A stretch of 64,000 nucleotides of DNA, taken from Leptotrichia trevisanii DSM 22070 (GTDB lineage: Bacteria > Fusobacteriota > Fusobacteriia > Fusobacteriales > Leptotrichiaceae). Below the pieces are notes generated by a model. That model did not search any database, was not told the origin of the DNA, and saw only the letters and a program-made list of their open reading frames with translations. The position numbers and the translations under genes are program-made. Position 1 is the first letter of the stretch. The number at the start of each line of letters is the position of its first letter. The stretch is taken from positions 92,641 through 156,640 of the forward strand of contig NZ_AXVL01000006.1 in assembly GCF_000482505.1 (NCBI RefSeq). Reading direction: 5' to 3'. Below are positions 1 to 8,265 of this stretch, piece after piece.

Positions 1-965
1 GTCGTTATTACTACATTTTTAACCTTTTCCTTTAAATTATTCAATATATTTAAAACTTTTTTATAGTCACATTTCCAAATATTTTTCCCATTTACAACTC
101 CTGCAAATAAAACTTTATCTTTTGGAAATCCCTTTTCAGCTATTAATTTCTCAGTTTGTCTTCCCTCAGCAAAATCAAGACCTATCCCATCAAAATCAAG
201 TTCTGTTATTGTCTTGTAGCAATCTCTCACATCTCCAAAATATGTTTGAAGTAATACTTTTACATCTTTCTTATTTTTCAAAATCTCCATATAAATTTCT
301 TCAAACAAATTAATATCTTCCTCTGTCTGATCTGTTACCAATTGCGGTTCTTCAATTTGAATCCACTCGATATTTTTTTTGTTACACTTTCTCAACAATT
401 CTACATAAGCATTGACAATATCATCTAAATAATCTTTTTTATCTTTATTTCCAGTTGTTTTAGCCAATTTATAAAATGTAAATGGTCCAATCACTGACGG
501 ATGAGTATTCACTCCTAATTTCTCAGCTTCCTCAAGTTCATTAAATATTTTATCTGAATTTAACTTAATTTCTGCATAATCATCCAGTTCAGGCACTATA
601 TAATGATAATTTGTGTTATACCATTTTCTCATTGAAAGAGCCTTTACATCTCCTTTTTCCCCTTGATAACCTCTAGCAATTGCAAAATATGTATTCAGTT
701 CATTTAACCCTAAATCTCTATAATGCTTTGGAATCGCATTCAATAAAATTATTGTATCCAATATTCCATCATAAAATGAAAATGTATTTCCTGAAATAAA
801 TGAAATTTTCTCTTCCTTCTGTTTTAACCATTGATTTTTTCTAAGCTCTTTCGCTATTTTCAAAAGTTCATTTTCTGTAATTTCATTTCTCCAATATTTT
901 TCTATTGCAAATTTTAATTCTCTATTTTCCCCAATTCTAGGGTATCCAACAATTGCTGTTTTCAT
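1..965 (-). CDS. metE: Cobalamin-independent methionine synthase (MetE), N-terminal part, truncated by window edge
   Basis: Transfers a methyl group from 5-methyltetrahydropteroyl-triglutamate to homocysteine in the cytoplasm, the last step of methionine synthesis. I translated about 321 residues from ATG 963-965; the rest, including the C-terminal zinc site, lies beyond the left edge. The start of the protein has the MetE signature GYPRIGENRELKFAIEKYW, and further on there are IQIEEPQLV and DFDGIGLDFAEG, both typical of the N-terminal barrel. The ribosome binding site AAAGGAGATG at 971-980 fixes the start. A LysR-type regulator gene lies directly upstream in the same orientation, with a candidate operator and promoter in the 205-base gap, so control by that regulator is likely. 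The assignment is firm; completeness cannot be judged. Confidence 0.93.
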   Translation of the reverse strand, partial: MKTAIVGYPRIGENRELKFAIEKYWRNEITENELLKIAKELRKNQWLKQKEEKISFISGNTFSFYDGILDTIILLNAIPKHYRDLGLNELNTYFAIARGYQGEKGDVKALSMRKWYNTNYHYIVPELDDYAEIKLNSDKIFNELEEAEKLGVNTHPSVIGPFTFYKLAKTTGNKDKKDYLDDIVNAYVELLRKCNKKNIEWIQIEEPQLVTDQTEEDINLFEEIYMEILKNKKDVKVLLQTYFGDVRDCYKTITELDFDGIGLDFAEGRQTEKLIAEKGFPKDKVLFAGVVNGKNIWKCDYKKVLNILNNLKEKVKNVVIT

Positions 966-1087
966 AATCTCATCTCCTTTATTATAGTAATATCTGTCCT
1001 TTTCAAAAGTTTATAAAATTATATCAGCATAACACCTTTCAATTTTAAAATTCTAATTTAATATTACTAACTATTTTTGATGAAATT

Positions 1088-1116
1088 ATTATATACAAAT
1101 ATTTAATTTCTGTAAA
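1088..1116 (-). promoter_or_regulatory. Predicted sigma-70 promoter of metE
   Basis: On the minus strand, TTTACA (1111-1116) and TATAAT (1088-1093) are 17 bases apart. Transcription would start near 1081, giving a leader of about 115 bases before metE. Confidence 0.6.
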
Positions 1117-1136
1117 ATATATTTATTTTTCAGTTT

Positions 1137-1157
1137 GTTATAACTTTAGTTTATAAC
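1137..1157. promoter_or_regulatory. Candidate LysR-type operator upstream of metE
   Basis: A perfect inverted repeat, GTTATAA, seven bases, TTATAAC, lies between the LysR gene and metE. Its centre (1147) is about 66 bases upstream of the predicted metE start point, the usual position of the activator site of LysR regulators. The core TATA-N9-TATA has the same layout as the streptococcal MetR/MtaR box as I recall it. It lacks a following T-run, so it does not look like a terminator. The role is inferred from position and symmetry. Confidence 0.55.
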
Positions 1158-1170
1158 AATCTATTTAAAT

Positions 1171-2085
1171 TTATGGAATTTCTGTATATTTCAAATGCTC
1201 CTTCAAAGCCTCAACATAAACTTTCCCATAAACACTCAGTTCAATATTTTTCTGCATTATAATTCCAACTTTCATATACTCGTCCACTTCCAGTGGTTTT
1301 GCAATAATATTTTCCCCATTCAGCTCTTTACTGATTATTCCTGTACTTACCGTATACCCATTAAGCCCAACTGCCAAATTAAACAAAGTCGCTCTGTCTC
1401 TCACTTTTATATTTTTATCCCTGTCAAGTGTACTCAATATTTCTTCTGAAAAATAAAAAGAATTATAATCTCCCTGTTCAAACGACAAATATGGATATTC
1501 CTTCAAATCCTCAAGGCTAATGCTTTCCTTTTTTGCTAACGGATGATTAAAGCTGATGAAAACATGTGGTTTTGCTGTAAACAGTTCGACAAATTTCAAG
1601 TTATTTCTTTTTATCATTTTCTCAATCACAGTTTTATTCGCTCCCGAAGTGTACAAAATTCCAATCTCACTTTTCCTCTTGCTCACATCCTCAATAATCT
1701 CATTAGTCTGCGTTTCCCGAAGCGTAAAATCATACTTATTCTCTCCAAACTTCTTAATCACATCCACAAAAGCATTCACTGCAAAGGAATAATGCTGAGT
1801 TGATACCGAAAATCTCCGAGTTATCTTATTCCCCTTCTTATACTCTTCCTCCATCAAATTTGTCTGCTCTAGAACCTGCCTTGCATACCCAAGAAACCTA
1901 TCTCCCTCAAGAGAAACAATTACTCCCTTATTTGTTCTGTTAAAAATAGTTATATTCATTTCATCTTCCAGCTCTTTTATAGCTTTAGTCAATGCTGGCT
2001 GTGAAATAAACAGCTCTTTTGCCGCATCACTTAATGTTCCTTTTTCAGCGACTGTAACTACATACTTTAACTGTTGCAATGTCAT
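1171..2085 (-). CDS. LysR-family transcriptional regulator, probable methionine/sulfur regulator
   Basis: DNA-binding regulator of 304 residues, the normal size for the family. Residues 1-60 form the winged helix-turn-helix (LQQLKYVVTVAEKGTLSDAA, then SQPALTKAIKELE); residues from about 90 to 295 form the effector-binding domain. The segment LSFEQGDYNSFYFSEE resembles the CpsY/MtaR group, which controls methionine and sulfur genes, but this is from memory. ATG 2083-2085 has AAGAAGGAGG directly upstream. The gene sits immediately upstream of metE on the same strand, with a palindrome centred near -66 of the predicted metE promoter, so activation of metE is the simplest hypothesis. Family assignment is firm; effector and targets are inferred. 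Confidence 0.88.
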   Translation of the reverse strand: MTLQQLKYVVTVAEKGTLSDAAKELFISQPALTKAIKELEDEMNITIFNRTNKGVIVSLEGDRFLGYARQVLEQTNLMEEEYKKGNKITRRFSVSTQHYSFAVNAFVDVIKKFGENKYDFTLRETQTNEIIEDVSKRKSEIGILYTSGANKTVIEKMIKRNNLKFVELFTAKPHVFISFNHPLAKKESISLEDLKEYPYLSFEQGDYNSFYFSEEILSTLDRDKNIKVRDRATLFNLAVGLNGYTVSTGIISKELNGENIIAKPLEVDEYMKVGIIMQKNIELSVYGKVYVEALKEHLKYTEIP

Positions 2086-2110
2086 TTTAACCTCCTTCTT
2101 AAATACAATA

Positions 2111-2136
2111 AAAAGCCAGCTTTAATGCCGACTTTT
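2111..2136 (-). terminator. Predicted terminator after the NmrA-like gene, overlapping the LysR promoter
   Basis: On the minus strand AAAAGTCGGC, six-base loop ATTAAA, GCTGGCTTTT forms a 10-bp stem with two G-T pairs, followed by a T-rich stretch. The predicted start point of the LysR gene falls inside the first arm, so only transcripts reading in from upstream would form the full hairpin. Confidence 0.55.
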
Positions 2137-2137
2137 C

Positions 2138-2167
2138 ATTATCTATTTACGTAGTTTGATTTGTCAA
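2138..2167 (-). promoter_or_regulatory. Predicted promoter of the LysR-family gene
   Basis: On the minus strand, TTGACA (2162-2167) and GATAAT (2138-2143) are 18 bases apart. The start point would be near 2131, giving a short leader of about 45 bases that contains the strong ribosome binding site. Confidence 0.6.
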
Positions 2168-2332
2168 ATTAATACTAAAATTCCATTTAAAAAATAATGT
2201 TTATTTATCCAAAACTGAATCAATCCTTTACTAAAAATAGTATGTTATTCAAGATTTATAACAATTCTGCTACTTAAACAAGGAATAGTATAAATTGCAA
2301 AAATTTATTAAATTATTTTATTATTTTTTTAA

Positions 2333-3169
2333 CTACAATTGTTTCAAATATTCCATCAATGAAGTCGCCTTACGTCCCAAAACTTTTTCAATATCATTTG
2401 AAATTCCAGCTTGTTCACCTTCAGCGATTGCCGTATAAGTTGAAACCCACGAATCGTATTCCCATTGTTCGGCTTTCCAGATTTTACGTGACTCATAAGC
2501 CTCATCTACTGTTTCAGGAATATACTTAATTTCTTTACCTAAATATTTACTTACAAGTTTTGTAATTTCCTCCATAGTCAATTCCTCAGGCCCTGTCATA
2601 TTCAAAGCCTGATTTTCCCATTTTTCTGGATTTTCCAAAATTTTAGCAGCCACTTCTGACACATCCGAACGTACCACAACCGAAACTTTCCCATTTCCAG
2701 CAGGCCCTTTTATTTCTCCATATTCTCTATATAGATTTACAAAGAAATCCGCATAAAAATTATCCCTCAAAAATGTATATTTGAAACCATTTTCCTTAAT
2801 ATACTCTTCTGTTGCAAAATGATCCCTAGCCAACGTGAATACAGAATTTTTTGAAGCATTATAAAACGAAAGATAAATAATGTGCGAAACTCCTGCTATT
2901 TTAGCCACATCAATAAAATCCTTATGCTGCTGAATACGATTAGGATTTTCTGAACCCGACACCATAAAAAGCACATCAATTCCTTCAAGCGATTTTATAG
3001 TATCTTCTGACTTGTCGTAACTTGATTTAAAAACATCAGAAAATCCCATTTTTTCAGCTTTTTCCTTATTTCTAGCCAAGTTTCTCACTTTTATGCCATT
3101 TTCTTTGCATAATCTTGAAACCATTCCACCTAAATTCCCTGTCACTCCAGTTACTGCGATTTTAGCCAT
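2333..3169 (-). CDS. NmrA-family NAD(P)-binding oxidoreductase (atypical SDR, quinone-oxidoreductase type)
   Basis: Atypical short-chain dehydrogenase/reductase of 278 residues, like the NAD(P)H:quinone oxidoreductase 2 (YtfG) group. The Rossmann dinucleotide motif TGVTGNLGG lies at residues 7-15, followed by VRNLARNKEKAE, typical of the adenine-ribose contact region. The C-terminal half (EWYD-like segments, GKEIKYIPETVDEAYES) resembles NmrA-like proteins that reduce quinones or sense the NADP redox state. No membrane segment or signal peptide is seen, so it should be cytoplasmic. The start has AGGAG upstream. It follows leuS by 23 bases on the same strand and is probably co-transcribed with it. 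The natural substrate cannot be read from sequence. Confidence 0.82.
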   Translation of the reverse strand: MAKIAVTGVTGNLGGMVSRLCKENGIKVRNLARNKEKAEKMGFSDVFKSSYDKSEDTIKSLEGIDVLFMVSGSENPNRIQQHKDFIDVAKIAGVSHIIYLSFYNASKNSVFTLARDHFATEEYIKENGFKYTFLRDNFYADFFVNLYREYGEIKGPAGNGKVSVVVRSDVSEVAAKILENPEKWENQALNMTGPEELTMEEITKLVSKYLGKEIKYIPETVDEAYESRKIWKAEQWEYDSWVSTYTAIAEGEQAGISNDIEKVLGRKATSLMEYLKQL

Positions 3170-3192
3170 TTTATTTTCTCCTCTTTTTCCAT

Positions 3193-5871
3193 TTATCCCT
3201 TTACAACAATATTAACCAGCTTATTAGGCACAACAATTACCTTAACAACTTCCTTCTCATCAGTAAATTTCTGAACTTTTTCCGAAGAAAATGCTAATTT
3301 TTCAGCATCATCTTTTGAAATTCCAATTTGTGCAGGAATCATATCCCTAACTTTTCCATTTACTTGTAAAACCAAGTTAAAGTTGTTTTCCACAGTTAAT
3401 TTTTCATCAAATGTTGGCCATTCTTCCTCAAAAGTAAGAGTTGTATTTCCTAAATCACTCCATAATTCATCCGCCACGTGCGGTGCAAAAGGTGCAATTA
3501 GTAAAATCACTTTTTCAAGAACTTCATGCCATACTTTTTTACTTTCTGATGAAATATCATTTTTATCAATTACATTTTGCTTGTAAGTTGTCATATCGTT
3601 TAGAAGTTCCATTATTGCGGCGATTGCTGTGTTAAAGTGGAAATCGTCCTCAATGCTGTCTGTAACTTTTTTTACAGTCTGATGTAATTTTTTCTGAATT
3701 TCCTTATCTTTTTCACTTCTCGCATCTAAATTAATTCCATAATTATCTTCCTTTGATGCATTTTTATCAGCAAAATCAGCTGTTGATGAAATTAACAGAT
3801 AAAGTCTGTTTATGAATCTGTAAGCCCCTGCAAGTCCATTCATATTCCATTCCAATTCTTTTTCAGGCGGTGCAGCAAATAATGTGAAGACTCTTGAAGA
3901 GTCAGCTCCATATTCCTTCACGATTTCTTCAGGATCTACTCCGTTGTTTTTAGATTTACTCATTTTTTCAACTTTTGTTGCCAATTCTTCTCCAGTTTCC
4001 TTAGAAACAGGTTTTCCATCCTTCATCTCTACTTCTCTTGGGAACAAGTATCTTCTTTCATTTTGAGAATAATAAGAAGGCCCTAAAACCATTCCTTGTG
4101 TCAATAAACGCTTAAATGGCTCATTTGTGTCAACATATCCTAAATCTCTTAATGATTTGTGGAAAAATCTTGCATAAAGCAAGTGCATTACTGCATGCTC
4201 AATTCCACCTATATATTGATGAACTGGTGTCCAGTTATCTGCATCTTCCTTTTTAAACGGCTCTTTATCATTGTGAGAATCCAAATATCTCAAGTAATAC
4301 CATGAAGAATCAACGAAAGTATCCATTGTGTCAGTTTCTCTTCTACCTTTTTTCCCATTTGGCAAAATTACATTTTTAAATTCCTCAGAAGTTTCAAGCG
4401 GATTTCCTTTTCCGCTAAACTCAATATCTGTAGGTAGTTTCACAGGCAAGTTTGCTTCCTCTTCCAAGTAAATATTTTCATCTTCATCATAAATCACAGG
4501 AATCGGAGTTCCCCAATATCTTTGTCTACTAATCAACCAGTCATGAAGTCTATAATTCACAGTTTTCTTACCAAGTCCAATTTTTTCCAATTTTTCAGTA
4601 ATTTTCTCTTTTGCTTCATTACTATTTAATCCATTAAATTCTTCTGAATTTACTAATACTCCAGAATTTGTCAACGCATTTTCCATTTTTTCAACAGAAA
4701 CTTCTTCCAAATTACCATTTTTATCAACAGGATTTACAACAATTTGCAAATCTAAATTATATTTTTTAGAAAACTGAAAATCTCTTTCATCATGTGCCGG
4801 CACTGCCATTACTGCTCCAGTCCCATAATCCATTAACACATAATTTGCAATCCATAACTGCACTTTTTCACCATTCACAGGATTAATCACATACAATCCA
4901 GAAAATACTCCTTCTTTTTCCTTATCTTCCGCTGTACGTGCAATTTTATCTTCATTTATCATTCTTTCAACAGCTTCTCTTATCGAAGGATTTTCTTTCA
5001 GAATAACTTCCTCAACCAACGGATGTTCTGGTGCAACAGTTGCATACGTAACCCCATAAAGCGTGTCAGGCCTTGTCGTAAACACAGAAATTACAACTTC
5101 TCCCTTGTCATTCAATTTTAAATGTGAATTTCCATCATTTTCAAATTTATAATCTAAAATAAAGTCAACTTCAGATCCTGTTGATTTTCCAATCCAGTTT
5201 TTCTGCATTGTCAATACTTGCTCTGGCCAATGTCCTCTAAGTTCTTCATGCCCTTGCAGTAATTCTTCTGCATATTCTGTAATTTTGAAATACCATTGTG
5301 AAAGTTCCTTTTGAATTACGTCAGTTTTACTGTGACGCCAACATTTTCCACCTTCAACCTGCTCATTCGCAAGCACTGTATTACAGTCAGGACACCAGTT
5401 TACATAAGATTTTTTCTTGTAAACAAGCCCTTTTTTATACATTTCAATAAAAAACTTCTGATTCCACTTATAGTATTCTGGAGTATAAGTGCTAAGTTCC
5501 CTGTTCCAGTCATAAGAAAGTCCCATAAGCTTCATCTGTCTTCTCATATTGTCAATATTCGCTTTAGTCCATTTCCCAGGATGAGCCCCATGATCAATCG
5601 CCGCATTTTCCGCAGGTAACCCAAAACTATCCCATCCAAACGGATGCAACACATTAAACCCTTTCATCTTCTTATATCTAGCAATCGCATCACCAATCGC
5701 ATAATTTCTCAAATGTCCAACATGTAATTTCCCTGACGGATACGCAAACATCTCAAGCACATAATAATTCTCTTTCCCCTCAATCTTATTTTCCGATTTA
5801 AAAACATCTTTTTGTGCCCATTTGTCTTGCCATTTTTTTTCAATTTCATTAGGATTATATTCCTTAATCAT
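3193..5871 (-). CDS. leuS: Leucyl-tRNA synthetase
   Basis: Charges tRNA-Leu with leucine in the cytoplasm. The 892-residue class I synthetase has the HIGH-type motif HVGH near residue 51 within FAYPSGKLHVGHLRNYAIGD, a zinc-type insertion (NWCPDCNTVLANEQ), the CP1 editing domain (TTRPDTLYGVTYATVAPEHP and the MAVPAHDERDF segment), and the KMSKS motif (KVEKMSKSKNNGVDP). Length and domain order are those of bacterial LeuRS. ATG 5869-5871 has GAAGGAG upstream. A predicted promoter at 6074-6102 would give an unusually long leader of about 195 bases. I looked for T-box hallmarks there and saw none. Confidence 0.98.
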   Translation of the reverse strand: MIKEYNPNEIEKKWQDKWAQKDVFKSENKIEGKENYYVLEMFAYPSGKLHVGHLRNYAIGDAIARYKKMKGFNVLHPFGWDSFGLPAENAAIDHGAHPGKWTKANIDNMRRQMKLMGLSYDWNRELSTYTPEYYKWNQKFFIEMYKKGLVYKKKSYVNWCPDCNTVLANEQVEGGKCWRHSKTDVIQKELSQWYFKITEYAEELLQGHEELRGHWPEQVLTMQKNWIGKSTGSEVDFILDYKFENDGNSHLKLNDKGEVVISVFTTRPDTLYGVTYATVAPEHPLVEEVILKENPSIREAVERMINEDKIARTAEDKEKEGVFSGLYVINPVNGEKVQLWIANYVLMDYGTGAVMAVPAHDERDFQFSKKYNLDLQIVVNPVDKNGNLEEVSVEKMENALTNSGVLVNSEEFNGLNSNEAKEKITEKLEKIGLGKKTVNYRLHDWLISRQRYWGTPIPVIYDEDENIYLEEEANLPVKLPTDIEFSGKGNPLETSEEFKNVILPNGKKGRRETDTMDTFVDSSWYYLRYLDSHNDKEPFKKEDADNWTPVHQYIGGIEHAVMHLLYARFFHKSLRDLGYVDTNEPFKRLLTQGMVLGPSYYSQNERRYLFPREVEMKDGKPVSKETGEELATKVEKMSKSKNNGVDPEEIVKEYGADSSRVFTLFAAPPEKELEWNMNGLAGAYRFINRLYLLISSTADFADKNASKEDNYGINLDARSEKDKEIQKKLHQTVKKVTDSIEDDFHFNTAIAAIMELLNDMTTYKQNVIDKNDISSESKKVWHEVLEKVILLIAPFAPHVADELWSDLGNTTLTFEEEWPTFDEKLTVENNFNLVLQVNGKVRDMIPAQIGISKDDAEKLAFSSEKVQKFTDEKEVVKVIVVPNKLVNIVVKG

Positions 5872-6073
5872 TATTTTTTCTCCTTCATTTTTCAGTATTT
5901 ATAATTTTGATTTTTTATTCATTTTACAAATCTGTAACTAAACTCCGTTGTTTTAACAGTACATAATGCAAATTACTACTTCAATTCATTTCACAATTCT
6001 ATTCTCCTAATTATTAATGAATAAAATAATTTTTAAAATTTAAAGCATATGTATTTCCTATTTTTACCTAATA

Positions 6074-6102
6074 ATTGTACTATATTTTGAAATTTTTGAC
6101 AA
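6074..6102 (-). promoter_or_regulatory. Predicted promoter of leuS
   Basis: On the minus strand, TTGTCA (6097-6102) and TACAAT (6074-6079) are 17 bases apart, about 200 bases before the leuS start. It lies just past the end of the helicase gene; no clear terminator separates the two, so read-through into leuS is possible. Confidence 0.5.
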
Positions 6103-6147
6103 TTATTTTTCAATTATTTACTTTAAAATATTTTATACATTTACCTA

Positions 6148-8265
6148 TCATTTTCTAATTTCTAAAAAATTTTTAACACCTTGAACATCAAGTTTATTAT
6201 CTATAACATATTTAATTTTTAAATTATCTGGTACTAAAAGCATATATTTATTTGAACTTAAGTAAGCATCTACTAAACTTATTTTTTCTAACTTCCTTGA
6301 CTCTTTTATATCATTTTCAAAAAAATTCACAATTTGTGTTTCATTTATCCCACTTTTTATAATATTGTTTATAGCTTCTTCTATAACATTATCATTTGAT
6401 TGAATTGTATCATTTAATTCCCTAAAATCTTTTAAATCTAAAAAAATCAATAATAATATCATCAAAGTTCTGTCTATTTTAGTACTTCTAAATGTTTTTA
6501 TATCTTTTCTATTTTTATCTAAATAAAAATAAATTTTTTGTTTTAAAATAAGATTTTTTGAAATAATTTCCAAATTTTTTCTTATTTTTTCAGAATATTT
6601 TTCCCAATTTTTTTTATCGAATAAAATTTCCTTCATTTCTTTTCTTAATTCATCAGTAATTTCTCCCTCTTCTCCCAAAAATCTAGGTGCTTTCCCATCT
6701 GTTGCCTTTTTTACAAATATTTTCTTTACCTTTTCATCTACTTTTTTTATTTTCCAAATTCCTGCGGCCAAATATATATTATCATCTATATTTACTCTTA
6801 TACCTAGTGGAAGTTCCCCTACTTTATTTTGATTATTGTATACTGAATACATATCCTCTACTTTAAATTGAGTGTAAAACTCTGCTTTTTTTAACAATTT
6901 CTCAAGATTAATTCCTGCGATAACATTATTGTCCAATATTTCAATATATTTCTCTTTCAAAAGATAATTACATATATTTGAAAACTCTTCGTATTCAATA
7001 TTTTTCCAAGTTTGATATTTTTCTCTCAATTTTTTAAATTCTGATAAATTTATTTCACTCTTTTCAACTATTAAAGATAATATTTGATGAGCCATTACAT
7101 CATAAGGTTTTTTCACAACATCTATTTTATCAACTTTTCCTTTTTCATAAATTGAAATCGCTGCCAATCCTTGCAATAAATTCCATTTTTCATCTGAAAT
7201 AAAATGCAAATTATTTATTCCTATTCTTCTTCCACTCCTACCTAATCTTTGAGCTAATGATGACACCGAATAAGGAGCATTGTATTGAACTATGCTATCA
7301 ACAGCTCCTATATCTATACCCAATTCAAGTGTTGATGTACAACATATTGTAAATAAATTTTTATTAAATTCTTTAGCAAAATTTTCTACCATTGTCCTTA
7401 TGTTTTTGCTTACTGAAGCATGATGAGAAAAATAACTTATATTAATTTTTTCTTTTTGAGCTTTTTTCTTCAGATTTGCCGCTATCATTTCTACATTTTG
7501 TCTTGTGTTCGGAAAAACTAACATTGTTTCAGTTTTAGAATATTCATAAATCTTATTTAATGCTTCTGTTTCATCAGAATAAAAATTATAATCTATTTTT
7601 AGTTCATTTCTTCCTTTATCTCTAATTATTTTTGTTGTTCTTTCATTTTGAAAAATTTCTTTTAAGTCTGAATAATTTTCTTCTGATACTGTTGCAGACA
7701 TTCCAATAATCCTAGGATTATTATTTTCTATATACGAGTTCATTCTCTCCAGTAAAGATTTAAGCTGAATTCCTCGATTAGAACCAATAAAACTATGAAT
7801 CTCATCTACAATTATATTTTCAATACTGTAAAATAACTTTTTCACTCTATCTGATTTTGTTACAAATAATGCTTCCAAACTTTCAGGAGTTATTAATAGT
7901 ATTCCTTTTGGATTTTTTAAGATACTCCTTTTTTTACTTTGTGAAGCTTCTCCATGCCATCTAGTAACAGTTATTTCCATATATTTACATAATTCTGAAA
8001 TTCGATTAAACTGATCATTAATTAATGCAATTAATGGAGAGATATATACTATTTTTACACCTTCTTCCCAATTTTTAATACTGTTAATTGCAGGTAAAAA
8101 AGCCGCTTCTGTTTTTCCTGAGGCCGTAGGTGCAATTAAAATTAAATTGTCTTTACTTTCGTTATAAAGTTTTATAGAATGAGTTTGTATTTTAGTAAAT
8201 TGTTGCCAATTTTGATCATAAATGTATCTTCTGATTTCTTTTTTTAACATATTATAAATATCCAT
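6148..8265 (-). CDS. sngC: SF2 DEAD/DEAH-box helicase, Shango-like component SngC
   Basis: ATP-dependent nucleic-acid helicase of 705 residues with a complete superfamily-2 set: motif I APTASGKTE (about 45-53), motif II DEIH (154-157), motif III SAT (190-192) and motif VI QRLGRSGR (339-346). The C-terminal 350 residues have no motif I recognise. It resembles Lhr-type and BREX BrxHI helicases. Its ATG overlaps the stop codon of the upstream ATPase gene by one base (TAATG), so the two are translationally coupled. Together with that ATPase and the TerB protein it matches the three-gene Shango anti-phage system (TerB protein, ATPase, helicase). The helicase call is firm. The Shango role is inferred from family and gene order. 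The gene is rich in Lys/Asn/Ile and A/T-ending codons, more so than leuS. Confidence 0.85.
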   Translation of the reverse strand: MDIYNMLKKEIRRYIYDQNWQQFTKIQTHSIKLYNESKDNLILIAPTASGKTEAAFLPAINSIKNWEEGVKIVYISPLIALINDQFNRISELCKYMEITVTRWHGEASQSKKRSILKNPKGILLITPESLEALFVTKSDRVKKLFYSIENIIVDEIHSFIGSNRGIQLKSLLERMNSYIENNNPRIIGMSATVSEENYSDLKEIFQNERTTKIIRDKGRNELKIDYNFYSDETEALNKIYEYSKTETMLVFPNTRQNVEMIAANLKKKAQKEKINISYFSHHASVSKNIRTMVENFAKEFNKNLFTICCTSTLELGIDIGAVDSIVQYNAPYSVSSLAQRLGRSGRRIGINNLHFISDEKWNLLQGLAAISIYEKGKVDKIDVVKKPYDVMAHQILSLIVEKSEINLSEFKKLREKYQTWKNIEYEEFSNICNYLLKEKYIEILDNNVIAGINLEKLLKKAEFYTQFKVEDMYSVYNNQNKVGELPLGIRVNIDDNIYLAAGIWKIKKVDEKVKKIFVKKATDGKAPRFLGEEGEITDELRKEMKEILFDKKNWEKYSEKIRKNLEIISKNLILKQKIYFYLDKNRKDIKTFRSTKIDRTLMILLLIFLDLKDFRELNDTIQSNDNVIEEAINNIIKSGINETQIVNFFENDIKESRKLEKISLVDAYLSSNKYMLLVPDNLKIKYVIDNKLDVQGVKNFLEIRK

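Noticed and set aside
122-313. 63-residue plus-strand ORF
   Set aside because: It lies wholly within metE on the opposite strand, and has no plausible domain or ribosome binding site.
5872-6147. T-box riboswitch upstream of leuS
   Set aside because: Neither the conserved T-box sequence nor a clear antiterminator/terminator pair is visible in the leader.
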